A DNA stretch of 64,000 nucleotides from Ogataea parapolymorpha DL-1 (Eukaryota; Ascomycota; Pichiomycetes; Pichiales; Pichiaceae). Shown piece after piece: positions 37,336 to 47,392 of this stretch; position 1 is the stretch's first letter; every line of letters begins with the position of its first letter. Below the pieces are notes generated by a model, which saw only the letters and a program-made list of their open reading frames with translations, was not told where the DNA came from and searched no databases. The position numbers were made by a program, and so were the translations under genes. Location: the NCBI RefSeq assembly GCF_000187245.1, contig NC_027863.1, forward strand, positions 1,114,735 through 1,178,734. The letters are read 5' to 3'.

Positions 37336-38061
37336 TTATCTCTGATTGCGTACAATTGTATTTGCAAATGTCTTCCAGTCGAGTCCGGACAACAGTGCTT
37401 GTGCTATCGGATTGCAGTAAAAACTTTCTGCCCGTCCTTTGATGTAATTTTCGGCGTTGTATGGGTCTAGGCCTGGGGACTTGAGTTCCGGTACGCTGAA
37501 CTTGACGAATATCATGGGGACCACGCTTGAGTCAAAATTTGCGAGCCCGACTTTTGTGGCACCTGTAGGAGTGACAAACATGACCAACGCCCTATTTTGT
37601 AGCTTTTCTCTAGCAAAGAAGTCTGCAAATGTCCCTGTGAGCTCACGAACCATTTTAGCGTCCATTTTGCTTCGCTTCCAGCATTTGCATTGCACGTATA
37701 AATGCACTTTAAAAGCATCACTCTGTTTTTGCTCAACAAATGGAACAACGTGCTTAAGAGCAGGACCCAAGTAGGCGTCTGCAGGCTTTTCAGGTGCACG
37801 TTTCAGCTGCTTCAAGTTCCAGGTGGCTTGCATATCGATACCTCCATCGTTCGCACCTCCTTGGAGTACTATTCGTTTCAAACTTAGGTGATCAGCAAGG
37901 AAGTCTGCAAATGAGATTTCGTACAAGGATCCCCTAAACACTGTTGATTTCGGAGACGTTCCAACGACCTGCGCATAATTAAGATACGACTCTACCGAGT
38001 TGAAGCCCGGAGTGGAAATGACCTTCGTGCTGAGCTTCCGCACAGGTAGTGAAAATAACAT
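37336..38061 (-). CDS. RRG7: Mitochondrial protein Rrg7, restriction-endonuclease-like fold
   Basis: This 241-residue protein has a mitochondrial presequence (MLFSLPVRKLSTKV) and a PD-(D/E)XK-type core: GGANDGGIDMQATW provides the acidic residue and HLYVQCKCWK the QxK motif. Rrg7 is required for respiratory growth in S. cerevisiae. The nuclease-like fold suggests a mitochondrial DNA role, but activity is not established to my knowledge. The stop lies 15 nt from the convergent GST stop. Confidence 0.8.
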   Translation of the reverse strand: MLFSLPVRKLSTKVISTPGFNSVESYLNYAQVVGTSPKSTVFRGSLYEISFADFLADHLSLKRIVLQGGANDGGIDMQATWNLKQLKRAPEKPADAYLGPALKHVVPFVEQKQSDAFKVHLYVQCKCWKRSKMDAKMVRELTGTFADFFAREKLQNRALVMFVTPTGATKVGLANFDSSVVPMIFVKFSVPELKSPGLDPYNAENYIKGRAESFYCNPIAQALLSGLDWKTFANTIVRNQR

Positions 38062-38103
38062 GAAAGATTTTCAACACGGCGTGATCTAAGATATAAATGC
38101 TAT

Positions 38104-38343
38104 TTACTGTTTGGCTAGTTGGCCGATCTTGCGTTCGATGCTGTCGTACGTTCGGTTGAGAGCCTTATCTATTTTTGCCAGTTCGTCTAGCGCGTCGTTC
38201 AGTTCGGAGCTCAATTTCTGTGTAATCTCGCACACAGACAACTGAGATTTGGGTGCGTCGTTTAGGCCCACACGTAGACCTGGTTCACTGGAGACCGGTT
38301 CGTTGGAAGTTGGTGCGTTTGCATTATCGCTTGTCTCAGACAT
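38104..38343 (-). CDS. Small acidic coiled-coil protein, unrecognised
   Basis: The protein has 79 residues from ATG at complement 38341-38343; the GTG-initiated extension would run into the divergent CUS1 gene. The N-terminal ~35 residues are Ser/Asn/Pro-rich. The C-terminal half is a heptad-like helix (CEITQKLSSELNDALDELAKID and LNRTYDSIERKIGQL). It could be a BLOC-1-, DASH- or HSBP1-like small complex subunit, but no family is recognised. Its start is only 39 nt from the CUS1 start. Confidence 0.6.
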   Translation of the reverse strand: MSETSDNANAPTSNEPVSSEPGLRVGLNDAPKSQLSVCEITQKLSSELNDALDELAKIDKALNRTYDSIERKIGQLAKQ

Positions 38344-38382
38344 GTTCCAAAAAGCACAGCCGAAGAATATTTTTTTATTCAG

Positions 38383-39780
38383 ATGGTTCACAAAACCAAA
38401 AACCAGCTCCGAAGGGAACGGGCGAAACAGAGGAAGGGCTTGCCTGGGACTGTCCAGCGGCAGCTTCCCGAAATCAAAACCGACGTAGATGAGGTGGAAG
38501 CACCGGACTCCCCTGTGGACGTGGTTGTGGAAGACGCCCCAGTAGACGGTTTTGCTGACTACCAGGCTATTTTTGATAAATTCAATAAGCCAAGGGAATC
38601 ACCAACTGCGGAAGGACATGACAATGAACAGAAAACAGAAGAGACGAAGTCGGAGTACGAGGGTTTTGAGAAAGATGATCTCCCCGAGCAGCTGTCAAAA
38701 CGTCAGTTCAAGAGGAAATACCAGATCCCATTGGCATACTTGAAAGCTGAGTCGGACAAGCCTGAACTTCTGGAGATGGCAGACGTTAATTCTCCAGACC
38801 CGCGACTTCTCGTGTATCTGAAGACACTCCACAATGCGATTCCTGTTCCGCAACACTGGGGCGCTGCTAAAGGCTTTTTAATGGGCAGAAGAAATTACGA
38901 CAGACCTCCTTACCAGTTGCCCAAATTCATTGCTGATACGGGAATCATACAGATGAGGAGCTCTATGAATGATAAAGAAACAACCCTGAAACAACGAATG
39001 AGAGAAAGAGTTCAACCACGTATGGGTCAACTGGACATCGATTTCAACAAATTATACGACGCATTTTTCAAAAACCAGACGAAGCCGGATCTCCTGCGCT
39101 ATGGAGAAGTCTATTTCGAAGGTTTGGAGAGCATCGAGCTCCTTGGTCCGTTCAAAGTCAGCAAATATCGTCCAGGTGTGATGAGTGCTCGGCTCCGTGA
39201 AGCTCTGGGCATGATTGGACCCAAATCGAGATTGCCACCATGGTATGAGAAGTTTCAAAAGCTTGGACCGCCGCCAGCTTATCCTTATATGCGTATCAAC
39301 TCGGACGGGACTGTCTCTTTTGACAACGACCAAAGAACTGTGGTCAATAGAGCAGAGCCTGTGGATCGCACCAGATGGGGAGAACTGGAAGAAATATATG
39401 AAAGCGAGAGCGAAGAGGAAGCAGACCAAGGGGAAGAGGAGGAAGAGAAAGAACAGCGCACCTCACGAACTGAACAAGAGTCGGATACACAGTATGTCGC
39501 TTCTGCAGGAGATGTGTTCATTGATAGTCTTGAAGCTAAAAATGTTCCATTAAACAACTCTCAAGTACAACAGGACGCCAACGAAAATGATGATGGGTAC
39601 CCTAAGAAGCTCTACACAGTTTTGAAGGAGAAAAAGGGTGGTCAGCACGAGAGCATCTACGGCTCTGAAACCCTCGCATACGATTTGAAACGCACCGGAG
39701 ACGAGGAGTCTGTGCCACCTTCGAAGAGGCGCAAGGAACTACACAATCACGAAAAGAAGGAAGAGAAATTTAGATTTTGA
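38383..39780 (+). CDS. CUS1: U2 snRNP SF3b subunit Cus1 (SF3B2/SAP145)
   Basis: The protein has 465 residues. The SAP145/PSP core is clear: SKRQFKRKYQIPLAYLKAES, DPRLLVYLKTLHNAIPVPQHWGAAKGFL, GRRNYDRPPYQLPKFIADTGI, then LREALGMIGPKSRLPPWYEKFQKLGPPPAYP. It is followed by an acidic stretch and a basic C-terminus. Cus1 binds U2 snRNA stem-loop IIa with Hsh49 and stabilises branch-site recognition. Together with SNU66 this window encodes two spliceosome components, while its own introns are few. Confidence 0.93.
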   Translation: MVHKTKNQLRRERAKQRKGLPGTVQRQLPEIKTDVDEVEAPDSPVDVVVEDAPVDGFADYQAIFDKFNKPRESPTAEGHDNEQKTEETKSEYEGFEKDDLPEQLSKRQFKRKYQIPLAYLKAESDKPELLEMADVNSPDPRLLVYLKTLHNAIPVPQHWGAAKGFLMGRRNYDRPPYQLPKFIADTGIIQMRSSMNDKETTLKQRMRERVQPRMGQLDIDFNKLYDAFFKNQTKPDLLRYGEVYFEGLESIELLGPFKVSKYRPGVMSARLREALGMIGPKSRLPPWYEKFQKLGPPPAYPYMRINSDGTVSFDNDQRTVVNRAEPVDRTRWGELEEIYESESEEEADQGEEEEEKEQRTSRTEQESDTQYVASAGDVFIDSLEAKNVPLNNSQVQQDANENDDGYPKKLYTVLKEKKGGQHESIYGSETLAYDLKRTGDEESVPPSKRRKELHNHEKKEEKFRF

Positions 39781-39856
39781 TTCCAGTGTATAATAGATAG
39801 TCGGCATATATATATCAAAGGCTGTGTCAAGTATTTTTTTTGCATTTATTTATTTG

Positions 39857-41368
39857 ATGTCCAAACGCAGGAGTATAGCACACGCAGATGAGACACCTGA
39901 TGAGATGGCCCTTGACGCAGAGCACAATCCAGAAGTTGGGCTTACATCCAGAAGTGCGGTCACAATTGAGTACGCTGTCACCCAATTGCAGCATAGCATC
40001 CGTCAGATAATCAAGGAGTCGTTAAATACTGAACAGTTGCGCAACTGTCTGGCCAACATACAGAAACAAAACGATGGAAAAGAGGTTCTGCTGGCCGTTG
40101 AGCGAAGTCAGAAGCTTCAGCTCGCTGCGAGGCTGAAAGATCTCTATGAGAATGGAAAGCTAAAAATATTTGAGCAAATAGCAGATTTTGATGAGAGCAT
40201 AAAGTTGAAGGGATCAAGCAAAATGAGACTCAAACTCAAAAGACCAAAGCACGATACAAACTCGAATACGGATTCACCCAATATGAGCATGCCTCCACTT
40301 CCTAAAATCGAGGACCCGGTCATAGAAGCCAGAGTCTTTACACATCGTTCTGCAGTCAGTAATACCAAACACCTTTCCAAGAAAGAGATTTTGGAGTCGA
40401 ATAACGAACGATTAGAGTTCTTGGGAGATTCGATCATCAACAACCTCGTTACACAGATACTGTTCGAACGATACCCAAGCTTCGACGAGGGAGAATTATC
40501 CATTTTACGTTCACAGCTAATCAGTAACAGCTCTCTGGGCGAATTCTCTGAAAAGTACGGATTTCCTGAAAAGCTGGTTGTGAATTTTGCCAAGGATGCT
40601 GCATTCCAGAAGGGTAAACACAAGATTTACTCAGACGTCTTTGAAGCTTATGTTGGCGGGCTGTACGTGGATAGCAACTACTCTAACTTGGACACGATTA
40701 AAAAGTGGCTAGAACAACTTATCACACCACGGCTTTCCAAGCTAACCGAGAGATTCAATCTGAAGAATCTCAACAATGACGCAAAGGCACAACTGTACGC
40801 TCTCATAGGTTCGGCTGCACTTCCTCCACGCTATATCACCAAACAAACAGGAAACGGTTTTGATGTTTCTTTTATTGTTCAATGTATGATTGGTGATGAA
40901 ATAATTGGAGAAGGAGAAGGATCCAACTTAAAACAGGCCGGACTTAGAGCCGCAGAAGACGCGTTGAGCAAGAGGGAAGTCATTGAAAAGTACATCAAGC
41001 TGCGGGAAGCCACCCCGAAGGAAGTTTCCGTTGTTCCGAACACCATACAGGAAAATACCAAGGTGAATACGCAACAGCTGAAACTAAACCCTGAAAACGA
41101 TAATATAACTCTACCGGCACTAGTGCCGCAGTCAGAGGTGGACGCGATGTCGTCCGACAAGCTCTACGCTATTTTGTCAAAAAGTAAGGTTTTGCCGGTC
41201 TACAAAACTGTTACCAGAGGTCAAGAATTTGAGACCACTCTACTGATAAACGACGTGGCAGCCTGCATATCATCTGCTCCGAGCAAGAAAAAGTCGCGAA
41301 ATCAATGTGCCGCATTTGTTCTCGCCCACCCCGGAATTCTGCCCCGTTGTCACGCATTTGTTGATTGA
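39857..41368 (+). CDS. RNase III with two dsRNA-binding domains (Rnt1/Dcr1 type)
   Basis: The protein has 503 residues from ATG 39857 (upstream GTG ignored). An N-terminal helical domain precedes the RNase III domain with signature NNERLEFLGDSII (~182-194) and second acidic motif SDVFEAYVGGLYVD (~258), so metal-ligand acids are intact. The first dsRBD spans ~310-375 (AKAQLYALIGS to GLRAAEDAL). A second, at ~432-495 (SSDKLYAILSKSKVLP to KKKSRNQCAAFVLA), has the dsRBD helix pattern. S. cerevisiae Rnt1 has one dsRBD; budding-yeast Dicers (Dcr1) have two. It likely processes rRNA/snRNA precursors; a Dicer role is possible if an Argonaute exists. Confidence 0.88.
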   Translation: MSKRRSIAHADETPDEMALDAEHNPEVGLTSRSAVTIEYAVTQLQHSIRQIIKESLNTEQLRNCLANIQKQNDGKEVLLAVERSQKLQLAARLKDLYENGKLKIFEQIADFDESIKLKGSSKMRLKLKRPKHDTNSNTDSPNMSMPPLPKIEDPVIEARVFTHRSAVSNTKHLSKKEILESNNERLEFLGDSIINNLVTQILFERYPSFDEGELSILRSQLISNSSLGEFSEKYGFPEKLVVNFAKDAAFQKGKHKIYSDVFEAYVGGLYVDSNYSNLDTIKKWLEQLITPRLSKLTERFNLKNLNNDAKAQLYALIGSAALPPRYITKQTGNGFDVSFIVQCMIGDEIIGEGEGSNLKQAGLRAAEDALSKREVIEKYIKLREATPKEVSVVPNTIQENTKVNTQQLKLNPENDNITLPALVPQSEVDAMSSDKLYAILSKSKVLPVYKTVTRGQEFETTLLINDVAACISSAPSKKKSRNQCAAFVLAHPGILPRCHAFVD

Positions 41369-41421
41369 AAGATTGATGTCATAGTAATAAATAATAAGAA
41401 TAAATAGAGAGACCGGTGGGC

Positions 41422-43629
41422 TCATGTGATACCTAGGTAAAGATGAGCGTTCTCGTCCTGGATCTTCTCAATCTTGGGTCCAAAGCTTCCCACACACTGG
41501 GCCATGGTTTTGGAGTTTCTAGAAATGACGTCCGTGAAATAGAAGTTCTCTATTGGATTCTTCAAGGTCTCACCTTTGATAGCACCCACTTTGACGGTGG
41601 CAGCGATATTCAAGCTCAAAGTGTAAAGTTCAGTAGACGTGGGTTCAACAACGTCGTAGTTCACCAAATGTGGAGCAATGTTTAACATTCTGGACCTCAA
41701 TTGCATTTCATGTTCATATGGTAGCCCGAGACCCACATATTCGCTTATAGCTTTTATAATTTGCCAATCGTGTCTAGCAGAACCTGGAGGTCCAAGTGCC
41801 GCACGGGTAAGTTGAGCACGGCCTTCAGTGTTAACGTAAGTCGCGCTCTTTTCGGTGAATGCTGCCCCCGGAAGAATCACATCTGCCAAAGAAGCACCAA
41901 CATCTCCGTGAGAGCCAATGTAAATAACAAACGACTCTTTAGGGATGGCTGTCGGATCAACCTCATCTGCACCCAACAAGAAAACAATTTTTGGATTAGC
42001 AGACTTCACCTTGGGGCTTTCGGTGTAGAACCCGATATCCAAGGCACCAGTTCTAGCTGCTTCTCTGTGGAGTAAGTTGATTGCTTTCCAATCATCGTTG
42101 TTGAAGTTTGGCTTTCCGGCAGCGAATAAGGAAAGGATCTTCTGAATTGCGAGCGAGTCCCTATTTTCCAACACACCGGAACCGACGATAACCATTGGCT
42201 TTTGGGCATTCGCTAACTTATCACCAAGTTTACCCTTCAATGCCTTGACCAAATCGTTTGCAGAAGACCCGAAGTATTCGTATTCAAAGGTTGAGTCAAA
42301 TTCTTCACCAATCAAAGAAGCCTCCATGTTAGAGTTGAGCCATCTATTTCTCAACTTTGCGTTTAAGCAAGGCGCCTCGTGCCTTGGGTTCGTGCCAATC
42401 AAAAGCAATTGATCGCATTCGTCGATGCGCTCGATGGTTGAATTGAACAGATAGTTAGAGCGGAAATCAATCGAAGGAATATTGGTGATAGGAACATCAA
42501 GATTTAGGTTTTCAGAATTCATTCTGTTGATCAAATCTTTCAGAGCAACCATACTCTCAACGTCTGCCAGAGCTCCAGCAATTCCTTTGACCTCGTTTTC
42601 GGCCGGTTTCAGCTGTTCGTATTTCTCCTTAATCAGGCTCAGCACATCGTGCCAGGTCGCATCGGCGAACATGTGATCCACCTTGATCATTGGCTTAGTC
42701 AGTCTTTGAACTGCAAGCCCGTCGTAACTGAATCTGGTCTTATCACTTATCCATTCCTCATTGATCTCGTCGTTGAGTCTAGGAAGAACTCTCATAATTT
42801 CAGAACCTCTGCTGTCAACACGTATAGCAGAACCCAAACCGTCCATCACATCTATTGTCTCAGTACGCTTTAATTCCCAAGGACGTGCCTTAAAAGCGTA
42901 AGGCTTCGAAGTCAGAGCTCCGACCGGACACAAATCAATCACGTTTCCACTCATTTCGGAGTTCACGTTTCTCTCCACATAAGTGCCAATCTGGAGATCA
43001 TTGCCTCTACCCGTGCTTCCCATTTCTGGGGCCCCAGCAACGTCATTCAAAAATCTCACACATCGAGTACAGTGAATACATCTGTTCATCGACGTTTTGA
43101 TCAACGGGCCAAGGGCCTTGTTCTCGACAGCTCGTTTACCAGACACCTCATGAAAGCGGCCCCTGTCAGAACCGTACCGAAGTGTTTGTTCTTGGAGATC
43201 ACATTCTCCACCTTGGTCACACACAGGACAATCAAGAGGGTGGTTGTAAAGCAAGAATTCTGTAATTCCTTCTCTAGCTTTCTTTACCTTTTCAGAATTC
43301 GTGAGCACGGACATTCCATTCATAACCGGCATGGCACAGGCAGCAGCCATCTTGGGAGACTTCTCAACCTCAACAAGACACATACGACAATTTCCTGCAA
43401 TAGCCAGTTTGTCATGGTAGCAATATCTCGGGATCATGATACCAGCCTTATCTGCCGCTTGAATGATTGAAGACCCTGCCTCAATTTTCACGCTAACACC
43501 ATCAACCTTGACTTCGACATCTTGGAAACGGAATCCGCTTGTACTGAATCTTCGATTACCTGCTTCCCCACATCTCCTAAGGAAAAACGCCCAAGACCGT
43601 GAGCCCAGTATTGTTCGCTCCCCAAACAT
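41422..43629 (-). CDS. NADH:ubiquinone oxidoreductase 75-kDa subunit (complex I, NDUFS1/NuoG)
   Basis: This 735-residue mitochondrial precursor has an Arg-rich presequence. The [2Fe-2S] N1b ligands are in RYCYHDKLAIAGNCRMCLVEV, then a His-Cys 4Fe-4S site (HPLDCPVCDQGGECDLQ) and a second 4Fe-4S set (CIHCTRCVRF, then DLCPVGALTSKP). A molybdopterin-oxidoreductase-like domain lacking cofactor chemistry follows. It passes electrons along the peripheral arm of complex I. Its presence shows the organism has proton-pumping complex I, unlike Saccharomyces. Confidence 0.96.
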   Translation of the reverse strand: MFGERTILGSRSWAFFLRRCGEAGNRRFSTSGFRFQDVEVKVDGVSVKIEAGSSIIQAADKAGIMIPRYCYHDKLAIAGNCRMCLVEVEKSPKMAAACAMPVMNGMSVLTNSEKVKKAREGITEFLLYNHPLDCPVCDQGGECDLQEQTLRYGSDRGRFHEVSGKRAVENKALGPLIKTSMNRCIHCTRCVRFLNDVAGAPEMGSTGRGNDLQIGTYVERNVNSEMSGNVIDLCPVGALTSKPYAFKARPWELKRTETIDVMDGLGSAIRVDSRGSEIMRVLPRLNDEINEEWISDKTRFSYDGLAVQRLTKPMIKVDHMFADATWHDVLSLIKEKYEQLKPAENEVKGIAGALADVESMVALKDLINRMNSENLNLDVPITNIPSIDFRSNYLFNSTIERIDECDQLLLIGTNPRHEAPCLNAKLRNRWLNSNMEASLIGEEFDSTFEYEYFGSSANDLVKALKGKLGDKLANAQKPMVIVGSGVLENRDSLAIQKILSLFAAGKPNFNNDDWKAINLLHREAARTGALDIGFYTESPKVKSANPKIVFLLGADEVDPTAIPKESFVIYIGSHGDVGASLADVILPGAAFTEKSATYVNTEGRAQLTRAALGPPGSARHDWQIIKAISEYVGLGLPYEHEMQLRSRMLNIAPHLVNYDVVEPTSTELYTLSLNIAATVKVGAIKGETLKNPIENFYFTDVISRNSKTMAQCVGSFGPKIEKIQDENAHLYLGIT

Positions 43630-43812
43630 GGCCTATTATGATTGGCAAACAAAATCTAGTACTATCCACCAAAGCTTTTCTGAAGATCAGCCCAAATAAA
43701 CCAGACTAATTACAAAGCTGGTTCCCTTTTTACTCCTCATTTTTATTTCGAGCACAACGTTTTAGGGGTAGATATAAAATCGACGCGACGATCGGCGCTT
43801 ACGAAACATACT

Positions 43813-46800
43813 CTATTTTTTGGCTTTCTTGAGGTCTCGCTCCTCTGAGTCTGCCGGTTCCACTGACACCTGGCGGCTGTCATTTTCAGCACCCGCCACC
43901 TTTTTATGAGCAGGTTTGCGTTTCAACGAAGCAGGATTCTCGGCCTCTCTGGTGATGGCCAAGAGTAGCGTTGCAACCCTTCTGCTGAGTTCGATGCTCG
44001 ATCTGGACTTGAAATAGAACGCGCACCGGAACTCGTTTTCCCTCATGATGTCAGCCTTGATCAGATCATACAAATTTTTCCTGCTCAGTCCATATTCGTT
44101 AACTTTCATCAACAAAAAGCGGTCCTCTGTTTCTGTATAAAGTCGCTTCGAATTGTTGGGAGGATAAATTATGTTCATTTCTTGCAGTGGGGCATCATAT
44201 TGTCCCACCTTCTCAGAAAGAATCTCCTGCTGCATCAAAACCTTCTGTATTTTTTTCTCTCCCTGTTCAATTTGGTTGACATATTTCTCCCAACCGTCAA
44301 TTTCCTTGTAGCGTTGCCAGAAAACCTCACTGTAAGCCTTGACATCGTCAACGGATTTGGTTCGCAGATCTGCAGCGATGGCTGCGTAGCTTTTAGACCC
44401 ATGTCTTGCACAGCTATGAACAAACGACAAGAAGTCTCTCTTGTTCCAATTTGCAAACCCTTGAGTTAGCAACTCTTCCTTCTGTTTCTGCTCTTCTTCA
44501 GTTAGTTCTTCAGCATTGTCTATCTTTTGTTGCTCTTCTTGCTGCCTTTGCTTGCTTTTCTCCATGCGCTCACGCTGATCAGTCTTTGTTTCGTCATCAC
44601 TGGCCACAAACTCATCTTCGCTGTCTAAACCATCTAAAAGGGGAGCTTGGTAGCCGATCTTCTTTTTGTATGCAAGCTGCTCTTTCTCCAGCAAGTCTTT
44701 CAACTGAGGAGGGTAGAATTGGAAGTCTTGGATGTTATATTGCTTAGGTCCTTTATAGGGGGACGGACGACCGTTTTGCAACACATCCTTGTAATAGTTA
44801 TCGATAGAGTACTGATGCTCTTTTCTCTGTCTTCTGCTTGGGTTCACCCACAAGTTTATAGTGGAATGCTCCTTTTTAGCAAAATTCTCTCCGTTCCATT
44901 CATAGGCCGAGGAGTCTGATGTGAAATTTTGTAAATCGTCTAACCCGAGCTTTGCGTACTTGTGATTCAGACTCTCTGTCTTTTGTTTTCCTTTATTCAA
45001 AATGGCCTCGATATCGGTATCTAAGCCTGCAGAGTTGACCTTGTTCTTGAAAACGTCCTCCGCACCATGTTGAATCATTCCGAGCAGATCATCCTTGGTG
45101 TTACCAATAGTCTGTGAAGTTGCCTTGTTATTAGCACGGCCCTGCTGGATCACCAGCTGATCCAGACGCAGCTTTTGTGCTGCTCTTTCCAAGACTTTCT
45201 CCTCTATAGCATTTTCAGTCACGAAACGGAACACCTTGACTTGCTTTTTCTGTCCAATTCTGTGAGCTCTGTCCATAGCCTGCAAATCCGCCTGAGGATT
45301 CCAGTCCGAATCGTAAAGAACAACAGCATCAGCCGTGGTCAAATTAATGCCCAAGCCACCAGCCCTTGTCGTCAGCAGAAAGATGAATTTGTCAGAACCT
45401 GGCTTGTTGAAATCATCAATCGACTGGATTCGCTCCTCGTGTGCAGTGGACCCGTCAATTCGACAATATTGGTAACCTCTAAGATAGCAGTAATCCTCCA
45501 GGATATCCAGCAATCTGCTCATTTGAGAGAAGATCAAGACCCTGGAACCTTCGCTTTGTAGCTTCTTAAGCAGCTTATCTAGCACGATCATCTTGCCACT
45601 GTTGTACACCAGATGCTCATCTGTTGTATAAGGTGGACCTGGTTCGGCACCTTCAAACAAATACGGATGGTTGCAACACTTACGCAACTGCATCACAATG
45701 TTGAGCAGCCTCGTCTTTCCTTCTCTCTTTCCGATAGCGCCATTGACAGCATCAATATCCTTTTCGAGCAAATTTCTATACCACTTGATTTGCATATCAG
45801 TCATGCCGACGTACACATTGGTCTCGATTTTCGGTAGCAAGGATTTTTCTACATCGCTCTTGACTCTTCGCAGAAGGAAAGGAGAAAGAACTTTGTGCAA
45901 TTTTTGCACAACTTGATCCTGATCTTCTTCTCCCTGACTCTCGAACCATTCGTTGAACACCTCGTCGTCACCAAAAACATCTGGCAGTATAAAGTTCAAA
46001 AGCGCCCAAAGCTCGTGCAAATTGTTCTGCAATGGCGTGCCCGTTATTAAAAGTCTATGCTTGGAGTAGAATACACGAATGATTTGGGACAACGCGCTTT
46101 CTTCATTTTTGATTCTATGGGCTTCGTCAATAACGATGTATTCCCATCTAATTTTGCCCAGTTTCGATTTTTCTCTAATGACCATCTCAAAGGAGGTGAT
46201 GCAGACGTCGAAATCAGCCTGCATCAGTTTATCATTTATCAGCTCTGCACGCTCTTCTTTCGTTCCTTGAAGAACAAGAACGTTAACTTCAGGCGTCCAT
46301 CTAGCAAATTCTCGTCTCCAATTATCCAGAGTAGATTTGGGGACCACGACAATGAAGGGTCCGTCAATTCCCTTGTAATAGCGTAAAAAACCAAGAAACG
46401 AAATCGTTTGCAATGTTTTTCCCAGTCCCATCTCATCGGCAAGAATACCCGAAAGTCTGTTTTCATACAGCGATATGAGCCAGTTTAGGCCTTGAATTTG
46501 GTAATCCCGTAGTTTGCCCTGAATGTAGCTTGGAGATTCGGTCAGAACAGTAGTCTCTTCCTCGTATTCCTCGTCGTGGATCAGCTCTGCATCCTCTTCT
46601 TTCTCTGACTTGCGTCTTCGTCCCGAGGATGCCTTTTTGTTCGGTTTTCCGCTGCCCTTCTGCGAGTCAATCTGGCGAATCAAATTCATCAGTTGTTTGT
46701 CCTTGGACGCGTTCAAATCAATGAAGTGCCGGAACAAATGTGTAAGGTTCAATAGATACTTGAACCTTTTAGTGCTATCTTTGACATCTTTCAGCCGTTC

Positions 46801-46869
46801 TGTTTTGGCATCTTCCTGGAGGAAGTACCTCTTTTTTCGTTCTTCCAGAGTCTCCTTCTTGTCCGGCAT
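43813..46869 (-). CDS. ISW2: ISWI-type chromatin-remodelling ATPase, closest to Isw2
   Basis: The protein has 1018 residues. The Snf2 ATPase lies at ~115-580: [11 protein letters not shown] (I), [10 protein letters not shown] (DEAH, II), TGTPLQNN (III), then [14 protein letters not shown] (V) and [10 protein letters not shown] (VI). HAND, SANT ([18 protein letters not shown]) and SLIDE modules follow at ~690-950. [19 protein letters not shown] and [14 protein letters not shown] read closest to Isw2 rather than Isw1 in my memory. Isw2 slides nucleosomes to space arrays and repress promoters. Length is slightly under yeast Isw2 (1120). Confidence 0.9.
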   Translation of the reverse strand: MPDKKETLEERKKRYFLQEDAKTERLKDVKDSTKRFKYLLNLTHLFRHFIDLNASKDKQLMNLIRQIDSQKGSGKPNKKASSGRRRKSEKEEDAELIHDEEYEEETTVLTESPSYIQGKLRDYQIQGLNWLISLYENRLSGILADEMGLGKTLQTISFLGFLRYYKGIDGPFIVVVPKSTLDNWRREFARWTPEVNVLVLQGTKEERAELINDKLMQADFDVCITSFEMVIREKSKLGKIRWEYIVIDEAHRIKNEESALSQIIRVFYSKHRLLITGTPLQNNLHELWALLNFILPDVFGDDEVFNEWFESQGEEDQDQVVQKLHKVLSPFLLRRVKSDVEKSLLPKIETNVYVGMTDMQIKWYRNLLEKDIDAVNGAIGKREGKTRLLNIVMQLRKCCNHPYLFEGAEPGPPYTTDEHLVYNSGKMIVLDKLLKKLQSEGSRVLIFSQMSRLLDILEDYCYLRGYQYCRIDGSTAHEERIQSIDDFNKPGSDKFIFLLTTRAGGLGINLTTADAVVLYDSDWNPQADLQAMDRAHRIGQKKQVKVFRFVTENAIEEKVLERAAQKLRLDQLVIQQGRANNKATSQTIGNTKDDLLGMIQHGAEDVFKNKVNSAGLDTDIEAILNKGKQKTESLNHKYAKLGLDDLQNFTSDSSAYEWNGENFAKKEHSTINLWVNPSRRQRKEHQYSIDNYYKDVLQNGRPSPYKGPKQYNIQDFQFYPPQLKDLLEKEQLAYKKKIGYQAPLLDGLDSEDEFVASDDETKTDQRERMEKSKQRQQEEQQKIDNAEELTEEEQKQKEELLTQGFANWNKRDFLSFVHSCARHGSKSYAAIAADLRTKSVDDVKAYSEVFWQRYKEIDGWEKYVNQIEQGEKKIQKVLMQQEILSEKVGQYDAPLQEMNIIYPPNNSKRLYTETEDRFLLMKVNEYGLSRKNLYDLIKADIMRENEFRCAFYFKSRSSIELSRRVATLLLAITREAENPASLKRKPAHKKVAGAENDSRQVSVEPADSEERDLKKAKK

Positions 46870-46950
46870 CGTTTGTTTATTCGCCTACAAAGAACAACTC
46901 GACTTTTCACTTTTAATTTATTGCTTTCAGGCTGTGCACTTATTTTCACC

Positions 46951-47358
46951 ATGCGACAGCCAACCGGGGAGCAGCTTGTTTTCCACCATTCCGTGTTTAC
47001 GGAAACCTGTAAGATACCATATGGCAGGGTTACGTCTTATGGTCAGATTGCGCGTCGAATATACCGGCCGCAGAATGCTAGACAGGTGGGAATGTCGCTT
47101 AAAAACCTTACGACATACTCTCGGTTCTTTGATGATCCCGAGTTCCAGAATCTGCCCTGGTGGCGGGTCGTAAACTCCCAAGGGATGATTTCAAAACGCG
47201 AACGGGCGGAAGCAGTTAGGGAGCAGGCAAATCTCCTAAGAGGAGAAGGTGTGATAGTTTCTGAGCGTGGTGGTGAGTACTTTGTAGATCTCAATGAGTT
47301 CGGCTGGTTTGAGGATACCAGCGATGACGGCGAAAGCAGCGACGAGAGTGATAATTAG
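46951..47358 (+). CDS. ATL1: Alkyltransferase-like (ATL) DNA-binding protein, non-catalytic MGMT homologue
   Basis: The protein has 135 residues from ATG 46951; the upstream TTG frame overlaps the ISW2 promoter and is ignored. It matches the MGMT helix-turn-helix domain: VFTETCKIPYGRVTSYGQIA, ARQVGMSLKNL, then PWWRVVNSQGMISKR. The active-site PCHR of alkyltransferases reads PWWR, so the acceptor Cys is absent. ATL proteins bind O6-alkylguanine and hand it to nucleotide-excision repair. The acidic tail (DTSDDGESSDESDN) is additional to S. pombe Atl1. Confidence 0.88.
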   Translation: MRQPTGEQLVFHHSVFTETCKIPYGRVTSYGQIARRIYRPQNARQVGMSLKNLTTYSRFFDDPEFQNLPWWRVVNSQGMISKRERAEAVREQANLLRGEGVIVSERGGEYFVDLNEFGWFEDTSDDGESSDESDN

Positions 47359-47392
47359 AGTTCCTAGAATTCAACTAAATACAAACTATATA

